Notes: generated from the letters alone by a model not told the origin. Counted from the first letter of the stretch, positions 1 to 11,270 are shown. The stretch is 64,000 nt of DNA from Trichopus zeylanicus subsp. travancoricus (GCA_005019695.1 RXID01014217.1:1674001-1738000); one strand, 5' to 3'. Numbers and translations: made by a program.

Positions 1-23
1 GTATAGAATCTCCAAGCTTACTA

Positions 24-2248
24 TGTTGGCCTTTATAGTTTTGATGATGAATAAACTTTATATTTGATCTTTTTCTTGAGTATTGTGTAGCTAGTAATCA
101 AATCAAACATGAAATAAAGTTCAATCCCTTTCAAAAGCCTTAAGTTTGGATGAACATGAAGATATCATTGAAGAAGAGACATAATAGTAGATCAATGGGT
201 GGAACTTTAAGAAATAAAGGTGGCTTAAAGAAGGCTTAAGAGATGGCTCAGTAGGTTTACTTTTTTTATTTTTGTTGAGTCAAAAATCTATTAATTGAAT
301 TCTTGGCTTAGAGTTTTGGCTAACACTCAACCTACCTTGCCTTCACCGGCTCATTATTTATTCAAAGTTAATTTGAGAAGATGTCAAACATGAAAACTAA
401 AGTTATAGTAAAACAATAATTTTTTATTAACTTTGGATGCTTGAACTTTATGATTCAAATGCCAGAATATAGCAAAAAAAGGTTTAGAATTACTGACAAC
501 TTTGGACATCTAAACCTTAGGATTGAATGACCAAAAATTTGGAAATTGTAACTTCTAAACTTTTCATATTTAGAGTTTGGCTACCCAGTGTATTGGTTGG
601 ACATCCAAACCTATGCTATTCAGATGCCCAAACCTTATGACCGGACATCTAGACCTTTGATATTAGCTTTAATGGATAGTTAAGATTTAACCATTCAAAG
701 GCTTCATATGTCTAAACTTTTATGGTTTGGACACCCAAACATGGCTGAGCACAACTCAATGGCTAATGCTTTCACCAACTAACATTTAAGGGCTTGGAAC
801 TTGTTCTTGAATAGCTAATTGCACATTCTTAAGCAAATCTTGATTTGCAATAATAAGTTCTCTAGACCTCTAGTCTCCAAGAGCTCTAAGTTTTGTTCTT
901 CAATTTTCAAATCTTCAAACCCCTTGTTCTTCTTTTAAGTAATCTTGTAGAGGTAAAATCTATCTTTGGCATCAAGTGTAATCCACTCCAAAGTTATTTG
1001 GAGTGGTTGAGAGACTCAAGCTCTGGATTGGAGTTTATCTTGCCAATTAGTGCAAGAGAAGCTGCAAAGGAGTTGGCTTCACAATGAAGCAATAATCTAG
1101 TGGAGTTGAAGTCCTTAAGAGTGAGACAAGGGCTATAGATTAGGAATGGTCAGTCTCTGAACCATGTTACATCACGGTACATATTTTCTAAACTCTATTT
1201 ACTTGATTACATAATGTGATTGGTTGAGATTTACTTGGAATCATTTTGGTGGATTGATTTATTTTTTATTTCATTGAAAAGTGTTGGGAGAGTCAAAAGT
1301 GTGTCAAACCAAATCCATATAGTGAGTCGGACACTAAACCATCTCAAAAGCTTAAGCTTATGGGATATGGGTCTTTTTCATTATATATATTGGACTCTAT
1401 CTATCTAATGTCTTATATGCGACTTATTCATCACACCTGATATTATAATAATCTCTCCCTTCAGGTATGATTTGACCACATCAATTTAATACTCTTAATC
1501 AAGAACTCTTTTACTTGACCAGTTTCATTGTCTAACCCATACTAAAGGAGAGAGACTAACATGCGACTCAATTCAGTTGCATCATTATGGTAATTTCAAT
1601 CTCAAGAGTTTGTAGAGCTTCGAACCTGAAGCTCTGATACCACTTGTTGGGAGAGTCGAAAGAGTGTCAAATCGGAATAATATAGTCAGCCAAACATCAT
1701 AATATCCCAAAAGGCTAATCTCATAGGATATGGACCTTTTTCACTGTATATATTGGATTCTATCTATCCAATATTTGATGTGGGACTAATTCATCATACC
1801 TGACATTATAACAATCTCCCCCTTCATGTGTGATTTGACCACATCAATTTAACACTCTTAATCAAGAACTATTTTACTCGACCAGTTTCATCGTCTGACC
1901 CATACTAATGGAGAGAAACTAACATGCGACTTAATTCAGTCACATCATTACAGTAATTTCGATCATAAGAGTTTGCACAACTTCGAACCTGAAACTCTGG
2001 TACCACTTGTTGGGGGAGTCAAAAAAGTGTTGAATCGGAATAATATAGTAGGCCAAACATCAAAATATCCCAAAAGCCTAAGCTCATGAGATATGAGATT
2101 TTTTTACTATATATATTGGACTCTATCTATCCAATATCCAATGTGGGTAATTCATCACACCTACCATTATAACAAAAAAGTACCATTATCTTTTAAATAC
2201 CTAGTTTACCCCCCTACCCCCCTCTTAGGGGTTTTTTTTGTGCTTTCA
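24..2248 (+). mobile_element. 5' LTR of SIRE/Maximus-type copia element, interrupted by a TRIM
   Basis: The LTR starts TGTTGGCC at 24 and ends TTTCA at 2248, two bases before a tRNA-Met-type primer binding site. Its net length without the nested TRIM (1282-2174) is about 1.33 kb, usual for SIRE LTRs. Positions 490-760 carry diverged short repeats of a 'GGACATCCAAACCT'-like motif, a feature I associate with SIRE LTRs in monocots. The segment 930-1281 plus 2175-2248 aligns by eye with the 3' LTR at about 6540-7007, for example around TGAGATTTACTTGGAATCAT versus TGAGATTTGTGTAGATTTCT. The start is inferred from the TG end. No target duplication is visible, so the outer boundary is moderately certain. 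Confidence 0.6.
1282..2174 (-). mobile_element. Tandem TRIM (terminal-repeat retrotransposon in miniature): 3 LTRs, 2 internal domains
   Basis: Three similar LTRs lie at 1282-1450, 1645-1813 and 2008-2174, with a spacing of exactly 363 bp. On the - strand each begins TGTTATAATG and ends CTCCCAACA. Between them are two 194-bp non-coding internal domains, 1451-1644 and 1814-2007. On the - strand each internal domain starts just after the LTR with a tRNA-Met primer site (complement of GCTCTGATACCAC at 1631-1643) and ends with a purine tract (complement of ATCTCCCCCTTCA at 1814-1826). These are the hallmarks of a TRIM. The shared middle LTR makes it a tandem dimer. AAAAG lies directly before the array and one base after it, a probable target duplication. 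There is no coding capacity, and copies differ by scattered substitutions. The short ORF at 1220-1408 is accidental. Confidence 0.85.
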
Positions 2249-2250
2249 AT

Positions 2251-2262
2251 TGGTATTAGAGT
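2251..2262 (+). promoter_or_regulatory. Primer binding site of SIRE-type element (tRNA-Met type)
   Basis: TGGTATTAGAGT lies two bases after the CA end of the 5' LTR. The canonical copia primer site is TGGTATCAGAGC, so two bases have changed. It would prime minus-strand DNA synthesis and it fixes the element's + orientation. Confidence 0.75.
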
Positions 2263-2299
2263 TTAGTGCTCATGATTTTGGTGTAACAACCTTGAGTTT

Positions 2300-3240
2300 T
2301 TGATCAATTTTTAAATGGAAACATTTAATATTTTTCATTATTTTAAAGAGGGTCAATCCATTCTTTTGCCCACCACATTTTGATGGAAATGACTTAATCA
2401 ATGAAAAATTAATATAAAAGTTTTTATGAAAGGCATTGATTTTAAAATTTGAAATTTAGTGGAAAATGAATATTCTTCACTCCTCAAGTTAATTGATGGG
2501 GTGAAGATTCCAAAATCGCTTGAAGAGTGGAATGAACATAAAAAGAGATTGGATTTCACTAATTCTATAACTATAAATATTTTTCATTATGCTCTTAATG
2601 AAAAAGATATTAAACAGATTTCATCTTTTATAACCACTCATGATATTTGAAATTGCATATTATGTACTCATGAAAAGGTTGAGCATGTTATAGAAAATAG
2701 GAAGGACACGAAAAGGAAGCAAGAAAGAAAGAAGAAACTCGAAACCAAGGAGTTATGCCCATGAGCTCAAGAGAAGAAGAACAAGAAAAGAAGGAGAGAG
2801 CTTACAAGAAATGACATGGATGACAACTCCAAGGCTCAAGATATCCACCTTTGTCTTATGACAAAGGATTATGAGAGTGAGGAGGATAAGTTATAAAATT
2901 ATGACTTTGATAAATTACTCGAATCATTTCATGACTTGCATGCCATATTTGAAAATTTTTTTTTCTGAAGCATGCATCTATAACGAAAGGGTTTTCATCA
3001 ATTTCATCTAAACTTAAATCCTTGAAAATTGAGAATGATCATTTGATTTCAAAGAACTCATCTCTTGAAACTAAATTTCATACTTTGAGAAATGAGAATG
3101 AGTTTCTGAGAAAAAGAGTATATCTAGTTTTACTTGCAATGTGAAAAAGTAATTTTCAAATATTTTTTGTGCATCTTGTTCTTCACAAAATTTGACTTGT
3201 CATTATTGCTCTTATTATTGTCTTGTTTCTACTTGTTGTC
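2300..3240 (+). pseudogene. gag remnant of SIRE/Maximus copia element
   Basis: A 63-codon open stretch (2459-2650) includes LKLIDGVKIPKSLEEWNEH and matches the copia gag region (UBN2/DUF4219-like). It is followed in changing frames by a lysine-rich stretch (about 2700-2800), an acidic segment with a CLM-type motif (about 2860-2900), and a coiled-coil-like part about 3000-3120. This order is typical of SIRE gag. Stops and frameshifts are frequent, and the zinc knuckle is not recognisable. Protease, integrase and the N-terminal part of RT are absent: the sequence passes to RT at about 3480, so a large internal deletion is inferred. Confidence 0.65.
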
Positions 3241-3479
3241 CAATTAGAAGAAATGTCAATTTTAAATAAGTTTGGGTAACAAAAGAACATGATTCTAAAA
3301 TTTGTGAAATCCAAATAGGTTTGTATTCCAAAATCCTCTATTAGGCTAATCTATTTAGCTAGGGATAACACTTGTCTTTAAATATATATCTTTTAGTCAT
3401 CCTCTAGCTAGGTTAGCTTAAGTAGAGTTTTTGTGCTTTCAATTGCGGATTTAAAATTTTCAAATCATGTTTTAAAATT

Positions 3480-4520
3480 GAAGAAGGCACTATATGGTCT
3501 TAAGTAAGCTCCAAGAGCTTGGTATAAGAGACTAAGTTCCTTTTTTATTTCAAATGGTTTTACAAGGGCTTGTATAGATACTACATTATTTCTTTGTGAA
3601 TGCATAATAATTTGTTAGTAGTGCAAATTCATGTTGATGACATTATTTTCAAGGCTAGTAATAAAAACCTTTGTGAAATATTTGCAAGCACCATGTAGGA
3701 AGAGTTTGAGATAAGTATGATGGGTGAGTTCAACTTCTTCCTTAGATTACAAGTCAAGCAACTCAACGATGAAATTTTCATAAGCCAAGACAAGTATGAA
3801 CGAGAATTGCTCAAGAAGTTCAGTATGGATCATGCTAAATCTATTGGAACTCCTATGAGCCCTTCCACCAAGCTAGACAAAGATGGAGATAGTGAAAGGG
3901 TCAAGAAAAGTAGTATAGACGTATAATTGATAGTTTATTATATATAACCACAAGTAGAAAAGATATCATATTTAGTGTGTGTATTTGTGCTAGATTCTAA
4001 GCATCACTTAGGAAATTGTACCTAGTAGCCATTAAATGTATACTTAGATATCTTAAGAGTACACTAAATTTTGGCTTGTGGTATCCAAGAGATGATTATT
4101 TTAAGTTAAATTATTTTTGCAATGCAGATTATGCGTGCTATTGTGTGGATGGGAAGACCACTAGTGGCACTTACCAATTTTTTTTTGTAAAACTATTATT
4201 TCATAGAAGAAATAAAATTTTGTGTCACTTTCTATAGGTAGGCTGAATGTATAGCTGCCAGATGTTGTTGTGCTCAAGTCGTATAGATATCGCAAACACT
4301 GCAAGATTTTGGATATGATTTTACATGGATTTTGATTTTTTGTGATAACACTAGTGTTATCAATCTTTCAAAAAATCTAGCCTTGCATTTCTATTCCAAA
4401 CATATTGACATTCGACATCATTTCTTGCATAATCATGTTTCAATAAAAGATATTTTGTTAGATTTTATCAAAACCGATCATCTTGTGGGTATTTTCACAA
4501 AAACTTTAGATGAGTCTTAG
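3480..4520 (+). pseudogene. Reverse transcriptase and RNase H remnant of SIRE/Maximus copia element
   Basis: Conserved copia pol blocks appear in order across shifting frames: ALYGLK and PRAWYKRL (about 3487-3535); HVDDIIF in place of YVDDIIF (about 3628-3650); the FFLRLQVKQL...IFISQDKY block (3717-3810); then RNase H blocks YLKSTLNFGLWY (4045 on), NADYACYCVDGKTTSGTYQFF (4118 on), CDNTSVINLSKN (4340 on) and KHIDIRHHF (4402 on). Open pieces are 3717-3926, 4016-4237 and 4332-4520. The Y-to-H change in the catalytic box, the stops and the missing upstream half make it non-functional. Confidence 0.8.
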
Positions 4521-4829
4521 TTTATTTTTCATGGAGTCTTGTGGGTATTTTTCAATTCTAAACTATCTTGGAGAGTGCTATTCTATCTAAAATGGTTGTC
4601 TAATTTGGTTATCGATCGATCAATTGGCCTAGAGGAACTGAGGACCACAATAGGAAATGATCATCCATTTACAAAAATAGTCATTTGGTTATAATGTACT
4701 AGACATCTGATTGTCCAACAGTTGATCAGCTTCATGAGCATTTATAGACCACAAGTTTATATCGATCGACTAATTGTCTATAATGGTTGACTAATTTGTG
4801 AAAATTTGGTGCAATTTTGTCTTTAAAAC

Positions 4830-6180
4830 CTAATCAACCATCCATTTTCCCTTATTTTTTTCATGGAAGACATCTCAAGGCAAACTCCCAAGGCTTCCAA
4901 GTAGTGATTCCAAGCAATATAAAGAGATCCATGGCCATCTTTGCTCAATTTTGCCCTTCCCCCTTCATTTTTTCTCATCTCTTGCCCTAATTACCCTTTC
5001 TTTCTCTTCTAATGACCCCAAGACTCGAAAACTTGGCATCCAAGAAGAGGAAAGGTGAAGGATCATTATCCTCCTCTGGTAATGGTACTTAACCCCTTGA
5101 ATTTTCATCTATTGAGAGTTTTAGTAGATTTCAAGATCAATTCTCTTCTTTTAGACTTATTGTCCGAAGGAAAGTGGACTTTGATGATCTTTACTCATTG
5201 AACCTTAGACCACTATTTGATACTAAATGGTGGACATCCCTTTTGCTTGAGCATGAAACCTATCCTGAACATGATGTCCATGTTTTCTATGCAAGCTCCT
5301 ACTTTGATGAAAATAGTGAAACCCTTGATGCTTACTATGAAGAGAAACATATGCTATTGACATTGTTGTTCTTGGTACTATTCTTTGTATTCTTGTAAAT
5401 AGGGAGAGATTGATTTTAACTCGTAAATAGTTTGACCAACTTTTCAAATACCAATTGGTTGTTGAAGCTGTATTTGAGGGAAATTGGGGTGAAGCCATGT
5501 AAAAGTTGAAATCAAACCTCCTCCGTCCTAGAGCATATGTAATTCATCAGATTTTGGTCTACACCCTCCTTCTAAAGGGTGGGCATTGAAATAAAGTCTC
5601 TTTTATGGAATTGTACTTGATTCATTCTATTTTGACTGAGCATAAGTTGTGCTTACGCTATACTATTATCCACCATAATGGCCAATATCTTTGATATAAC
5701 CATGCTTTTTTGGATTTCGAGTATTCATTGCCAAAATCCTTCATAACATTGGAGCTACTATTCCTCTCTATGACATCTCATTATACCATGTCTATATCTC
5801 CTTTGATACCTTCTCTCGCTACACACTTTACCGGATGGGATTTACAGACCGAGATGATACTTGGGTATGAGGACCTATTAGAGCTCCAGAGCAAGGAGAT
5901 GCTTAGGTAGAGGAGGTAGAGATTGATGCTATGGAGAGAGAAAAGGCCACTAGAGATGATTATGATGGTGATGAGACTCCATCTACCACATCTTTAAGTT
6001 CACTTATAGAGCTCTCATAGAGACTAGCTCATCTAGAGGATTTTGTCGAGAGCGTGACCTAGGAGCTGATGTACCTTTAGTCTTTCGTGGATAGGTTTCA
6101 CTCCTCCATGGATGAGATGACCAAGATGCTTTGCGCCTTGCTAGATCATTATCCACCAAAGCTGAGTGCATAGACTCTCC
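4830..6180 (+). pseudogene. Envelope-like / putative plant transposon protein ORF remnant
   Basis: This lies downstream of RNase H, where SIRE/Maximus elements carry an extra ORF. A possible start is ATG at 5011, with a K/R-rich beginning. The open piece 5174-5398 includes DLYSLNLRPLFDTKWW and HDVHVFYASSYFDEN. The pattern is that of the plant retroelement family often annotated 'envelope-like' or 'putative plant transposon protein'. Later conserved-looking fragments (LLRPRAYVIHQILVYTLL about 5517-5570 and SILTEHKLCLRYTIIHHNG about 5625-5685) are separated by stops. True envelope function in plants is unproven. The assignment rests on position and pattern, not on an alignment. Confidence 0.5.
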
Positions 6181-6479
6181 ATCTTTTACTTATGTTTTTA
6201 GTAGATCTTCAAACTTTGTGTTTTATGTTTATGGATTATGGCTTTTGTCTTTCTTTTGATGAGGTTTCTATTAGGACTTTTGATGTTGTGGATCTTTGAA
6301 CCTTGGTTGGTTTTATCTATGGATATTTTCATGGTTTTATTCTCTTGGATATACACAACTTAGGTGATTATATATGCACCATCTCAAGGGGAGCTCGTTG
6401 TGATTATCCACAACTTATGTGTTATTGACTCATGTTGTGGTTCACTAGGATGGGCTTCTCCAAATAATTTTTACAACTT

Positions 6480-7007
6480 CTAGTTCATTCTTGAGAAGAG
6501 AACAAAGCCCTCCAAGTCTTTTAACCTTAGACTGCTCTGTGCTTCCAATTTCAAATCAAATCCTCATTGTCCTTGAACTCAAATTTGAGAGATTTTGTAT
6601 TGAGGTTTGATTATAAAATTCTTCATCTTCTTCCACTTGTAATCCACTTCAAGGGTGTTTGGAATAAGTGAGGGACAAAAACTCTGGTGTGGAGTAAATC
6701 TTACCGGTTGGAGCAAGATTAATTATACAGGATTGATTTTACTAATAAAGCATCACTCTAGCGAGGAGTTCAAGTCCTCAAGAGTGAGGTAAGGGTTATA
6801 AAGTAAGAGCAATTAGTCTCTGAACTACTTAAATTATGGTGCACTCTTTCCTTTCTCTATTTACTTTACTACATATGATTTGCTTGAGATTTGTGTAGAT
6901 TTCTCTTAGTGGATTGAATTGGGTTTTGAATTTGCTCATAATCACAATTTATTTTATAAAACCTAATACATTGCCTCCCCCCATTTTAAGTTGTATTTGG
7001 GATTTCA
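6480..7007 (+). mobile_element. 3' LTR (partial) of SIRE/Maximus copia element
   Basis: This segment is homologous by eye to the 5' LTR parts 840-1281 and 2175-2248. Shared landmarks include a GTAATCCACTTCA block, an AGTTCAAGTCCTCAAGAGTGAGG block and a GTCTCTGAACTAC block. It ends GGGATTTCA at 7007. The LTR start is not recognisable: a purine-rich CTCAAGGGGAGCTCG at about 6392 could be the polypurine tract, but the sequence after it does not match position 24 onward, so the 5' part is deleted or very diverged. Confidence 0.55.
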
Positions 7008-7143
7008 GAGCTCACATGCTAAAATGAAATTTCTTAAACTAAAAAGGATTAGAACTATAAGTTACTTGGAGCAGAAGCAGTAGAGGCTGCAGCAAAGCCT
7101 GGGGTCGGTTCTACGGGAGCTATGGCAGACCTTAAGCCAGCTG

Positions 7144-7370
7144 CTATGGAGGACAACACGACAGTAGAACTAGGGGTGGTAATCCTCGTGCGGCCACAAG
7201 GTGCAAAGCTTGACTCAGCATTGCTTGGACCCTAGTGGCCCAAGTCACTTGCGCTAGGTTCATGGCCAGAGCCACTTGTCCTAGAGTGCCAGTCGAAGCC
7301 ATGGTCTTCTTGGTGGTTGGAGCAGTGCCCTCCTTAAAAATTGATGAACCCTTTCCAAAGGAAGAAGTAG
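7144..7370 (-). pseudogene. N-terminal remnant of the antisense ORF of a Tat gypsy fragment
   Basis: Read on the - strand, the segment opens with a TSSFGKGSS-type peptide, close to the beginning of the antisense ORF of the longer gypsy copy (SCGKGSST near 31760). It continues without a stop to about 7144. The start ATG is not preserved. It lies just inside an LTR-like sequence, as in that copy. It indicates that 7010-8471 is the 3' end of a truncated Tat element. The function of this ORF family is unknown. Confidence 0.4.
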
Positions 7371-7399
7371 TTGATTAGCTGATTGGAAGTAAAAGCTCA

Positions 7400-8471
7400 C
7401 TAGAAAGAAAAGAGTTCAAGATTGCAATATGGCTAAAATATGGGAGAAAAGGATGAAGAGGCCCTTATATAATCCTCACAGAGCCATTCGATTCTCGCCA
7501 CATGGCTTGATCTAGGTCATTGATGTTCAAAAGGTAGGAGTCCTAATTCTCCACGTGGATCTTGAGAAGCACGTGCCACTCCTCCAAGATGAGCCATCAT
7601 AAGCGGTACAAAGTGAAAATCATGAGGTACATGTGGTAACATCAGGAATCACCTCAATAGTTGAGCGAAGGCTTGTAGTCATCGCCTCAAAAAGAGGCAA
7701 CCTTAATAATTTTGAATGATTTGACGAGGCAATGGCTTGAGTATCAAAAAGAGACATGGCGACCGGCATCTTGCATTTCACATGATTTGACAAAGGATGG
7801 CTTAAGTCCCAAAGGGTCATGGTGGTCGGAGGATCGTACCAAATTGGTAAGGCTGAGTTGACCCCACTCATCATGTTGATTCCACTCACTGAGTTCAAGA
7901 ATCAGCACTTGGAGTCAGAGATACTAGGGATACACTGAACTAAAACATCTGGGTCAGTGAATTGAAAATGAACCGAAATTCAGTTTGTAGATTAAGCTAT
8001 GGACTGTGGTTACTGGTTAAGGCTGCCAAGGTCAAGATACCAAGGTAGCGACACCAAGGTATTTTTGGGCCAAACAAGCTAGACAACCTAAACCTTGTTC
8101 ACTCCGTGAATGCTCATTCCAAGAAATTTTCGAATGTTTGGTGAGCTCAACCCATGTATGAAGGTCATCAAATGTTCATGGAAGTTGATAGATAGTGATT
8201 TCCAAAGATTAATACTAGAAAATTCATAATTCGTAGTAATCGGTTATGATGAGTCTTGTGGGGATCATAATTGAAATCACGGAGTTCTGGATACACTATT
8301 ATAGTGAGATATTGACTGATTTGAGTGTCAAAATGGTCATTGTCAGAGAGTTTTTGATAGTCTTTTTCATGGTGTCTTTCTCTTGTAGATCAACAAAGGA
8401 GCGGCCTAGCAAATTATGATGTCAAAAAGTATCTCATATTAAAATCGATAACGAATTAAGTTCTATCAACA
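7400..8471 (+). mobile_element. Tat gypsy 3' LTR region (fragment)
   Basis: The last part (about 8330-8471) matches the LTR ends of the element at 25352-34031: a block with TCTTTCTCTTGTAGATCAAC, then AGCGGCCTAGCAAAT, and an end ATCAACA near 8465-8471. Between 7400 and 8330 the resemblance is weak and the LTR start cannot be set. The 92-codon - strand ORF at 7620-7898 has no recognised similarity and is probably accidental. Confidence 0.45.
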
Positions 8472-9167
8472 TTATCTAAGTAAGAAATAAATAAATGAAA
8501 TAAAAATCTTACTCAAAAGAGCGAAAAAACCAAAAGGAAAGAGGGTAAAGAAAAAAGACAATAAACGAAAAAAAGCATATTTAATCAAACATATAGTATA
8601 AATGAGAGATTCAAGTGATAGTCGTACCATAGAATATTTGTTTCATGAATTTGATGGAGTGGTGACAAACAGACTGCGAAGCAAAACACAATAACAAATA
8701 TAAGATGTCTTTCAAAAACATTATTACGAAATTAGAAAGTGACATTTAATATAAGATTTTAAATAATAGTCGAAATAATATTTTGACTGAAACATACGTA
8801 TTTTGATTGTAAAAATAATAAAATAGATTTAAAAATTATTTTAAAATTTTAGTATTTTTAAAATTATAAAATATTTAAAATTTAGCGAAATAATTAAAAT
8901 AATAAAATTAAATAATAAAAAAATAAATGTCGAAATCCAAATTTAAAAATTTTGCTCCAACATTAATTCTCGTGCCAAGGGCAAACCGTCATTTGAATAT
9001 TTTTTTCAGTATTTTCCAGAATATTGCAGGAAAACCTTATCCACCAAATCGATCGTCTTCCACCACCAAAACCAGCATATGCTTTGGATTCTCGCCCTTC
9101 TTCCTCCTCCTCCTTGTCAACAAAACAAACTACAAAGAGACGTAGGTGACAGAATTGAGTTCCGGTA
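8472..9167 (+). promoter_or_regulatory. AT-rich upstream region and presumed 5' UTR of the rubredoxin gene
   Basis: No gene is seen. Positions 8700-8940 are very AT-rich, with many AATAA and TTTAAA runs. Composition then rises into a presumed leader with CT/CCA-rich sequence (9040-9120). No TATA box can be singled out in the AT-rich background. Confidence 0.35.
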
Positions 9168-9743
9168 ATGGCTTCAGCCACAACGAGGCCCCCCTTCTCC
9201 TTCCCCCATCGCCGCCCCTTCCGCCCCGCCAAACCCTCCTCCAAAGCTCTACCCGTCATCTCCCCAAAACTCATATTTCTCTCCCTGAAGGCCGCCCCCA
9301 TCTCCTCCGTCGACGTCTCCAAGGAGGACAAGCCCCTTTCCGACCCCGAAGGCGCCGAGGACCCCTCCCCTGCTCCTCCCACCGAGGAAAGGAGCAGCAA
9401 CCTTGATCCCCGCCGCTTCCAGGAGAGATTCGCTGTGCTCAACACCGGCATCTACGAGTGCCGCTCCTGCGGCTACCGCTACGACGAGGCCGCCGGCGAC
9501 CCCTCCTACCCGATCCCCCCCGGCTTCCAGTTCGCAAAGCTCCCCGACGACTGGCGTTGCCCCACCTGCGGTGCTGCCCAGTCCTTCTTCGAGAGCAAGA
9601 GCATCGAGATTGCCGGCTTCGCCCAGAACCAGCAGTTCGGCCTTGGCGGCAACTCCCTCACTTCCGGCCAGAAGGCCCTCCTCATCTACGGCGGCCTTCT
9701 CCTCGGCTTCATCTTCTTCCTCTCGGGATACTTCTTGCAATGA
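9168..9743 (+). CDS. RBD1: Chloroplast rubredoxin with C-terminal membrane anchor (photosystem II assembly rubredoxin)
   Basis: An intronless 191-aa protein. Residues 1 to about 80 are Ser/Pro/Arg-rich, acid-poor at the start and look like a chloroplast transit peptide plus linker. A rubredoxin domain follows at about 93-145 with iron ligands C98, C101, C131 and C134 (YECRSCGYRYDEAAGD and LPDDWRCPTCG motifs). A single hydrophobic segment at about 170-189 would anchor it in the thylakoid. Length and layout match the plant RBD1 group (Arabidopsis At1g54500, cyanobacterial RubA), needed for photosystem II assembly; it lacks the PDZ domain of the ENH1 type. The symbol is assigned from family knowledge. 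The ATG at 9168 has G at -3 and +4. GC content jumps sharply within the gene, as in many monocot genes. Overlapping ORFs on both strands are shadows. Confidence 0.93.
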   Translation: MASATTRPPFSFPHRRPFRPAKPSSKALPVISPKLIFLSLKAAPISSVDVSKEDKPLSDPEGAEDPSPAPPTEERSSNLDPRRFQERFAVLNTGIYECRSCGYRYDEAAGDPSYPIPPGFQFAKLPDDWRCPTCGAAQSFFESKSIEIAGFAQNQQFGLGGNSLTSGQKALLIYGGLLLGFIFFLSGYFLQ

Positions 9744-11089
9744 CTCCTCAAAAGTCAGAACTTTGTGTAGATTTTAATCTTCTTCAATATAACTACAAAT
9801 GTTATCTTTTGATTAGACTTTATGGTTTCATGAATTCCTACATTTCATGCGTTGTATGTGAAATTTGTGTTTGTGTATGTGTTAGTTATTTGTTGCAATA
9901 GATTCATTGCAAGAGATTCATTCAACTTCGTATGCAGAAGATTTCTTATCTAGAAAAGAGAAAACCAAGCAATGGATACTAATACAAATTGCTCAGACTG
10001 TGCTGCCGAAATAGGGATGACAAAGGTAGCACGGACATGGATGCTGCAGGAATTGGGGCCTATAGTCGTCTACCTTAAGCTCCGTCTCTATCGAGTAAGC
10101 TGCATCTGTTTGCCTGTGCACCCCACCTCTTTCTCTTCGAAAAATCCATGCAGTTTTCCTTGCTTCCTTCCTAGCAAACCTTCGTTGCATTGGCATGAGC
10201 ATGGTCATGCCCATTGACGACCAGACTCCCGCTTTCAAGCTTGCTGACCTTCACCCACTCCATTCTCTGTGTCACTAGCCGGTGAACGGTGAGCCATCGA
10301 AGCCAGCCAGCTTCTACTTCTTCATAATTGTGGTTCCAGTGGAGAATAGTACGGCAAAACTCCGTTCCAGTCGAGCAACCATGCTTTGAGGAATCTTGAG
10401 TCACTTTTGGGGAGCTCTACTTGTTGTGGCCTTACCCTTAGAAATGGGACCTAGTGGACGGTCAGCCAACCGTCCGTACCCCTAGTGCAAATCCTGATCT
10501 TGATCAGTACCGTTCCCATGATCCAAGTGTGAGCTTGATGTCCAGTACTGGCACGGGAGCGGCCCATATTCCATAGCATCTGGTTGCTCAACAGCATTCG
10601 ATTAATAATGGTGAACCAATACAAACAAGCATGCTGTCGGGTGAGGAAGGCGGGGCCGTCAATAGGGGCAAGCCGTTCTTGAGGTAGTCAGACAACATGA
10701 TGGAGATGTCCTCCCCTTTGAAGAAGTTCTCGAGCCGGATTCATTGTCCCTTTTGAAGGTAGGTCTTCTCTACAAAGATCATATAGCTACGACAGAAGTT
10801 GTAGGATTCTCTACTACTGAACCTGGCTTTGAGTTTAATCCGACCTTGAAAGGACGAAATCTGTCGCTGAATTTTCTCTCCCACTCTGACCAAGGGAAGA
10901 GGCATGCCCATGAAGTCTCTCTCATGCGCCCTGGGGAAAAATCTCCAGAAATTGCTGACGCTGACGAACCTAATGTAGTCAAGCGCACTGCACGCACTCA
11001 AGCGGTCTCTGGTCACGGCCTTGATGATCCTTCCATGTTTTCTATGTTTGTCATTGAGCTTGAGCTGCTCAAAGAAAGACGGTGAGTGT
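9744..11089. other. Unrecognised, relatively GC-rich region between rubredoxin gene and viral insert
   Basis: 9744 to about 9960 should hold the 3' UTR of the rubredoxin gene; no canonical AATAAA is evident. From about 9970 the composition is more balanced than the surrounding transposon DNA. It has medium ORFs on both strands (- strand 10171-10404 and 10741-11118; + strand 10744-11085) with no family I recognise. It may be a decayed host gene or captured gene fragment. The - strand ORF running to 11118 enters the viral repeat, so at least that end is accidental. Confidence 0.3.
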
Positions 11090-11197
11090 CGACTTTCATA
11101 CAGATCGGTCGTACTCATATGCTGTCAGAAGGACAAACGAAGGGACATACTACTTGTAGGATATAGCTGTAAAGACTATAAGCTAGTTGCTATAAAG
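11090..11197 (+). repeat. Left terminal redundancy of the endogenous badnavirus
   Basis: This copy matches 17723-17830 over 108 bp with three substitutions (T/C, A/G, G/A). Sequence on the outer side of each copy is unrelated, which sets the insert boundaries. The sequence belongs to the viral intergenic region, upstream of the TATA box. Confidence 0.9.
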
Positions 11198-11270
11198 TTG
11201 TAAAGTCTATAAATAGGCACTGTAGCACTGTAGCATATGCTTATTTAAGCGCTTTGCTCATCACACCCTC

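Noticed and set aside
8963..9901. Several 120-163 aa ORFs on both strands around the rubredoxin gene
   Set aside because: They are shadows of the GC-rich rubredoxin coding region in other frames, with simple Ala/Arg/Gly/Ser-biased composition and no domain.
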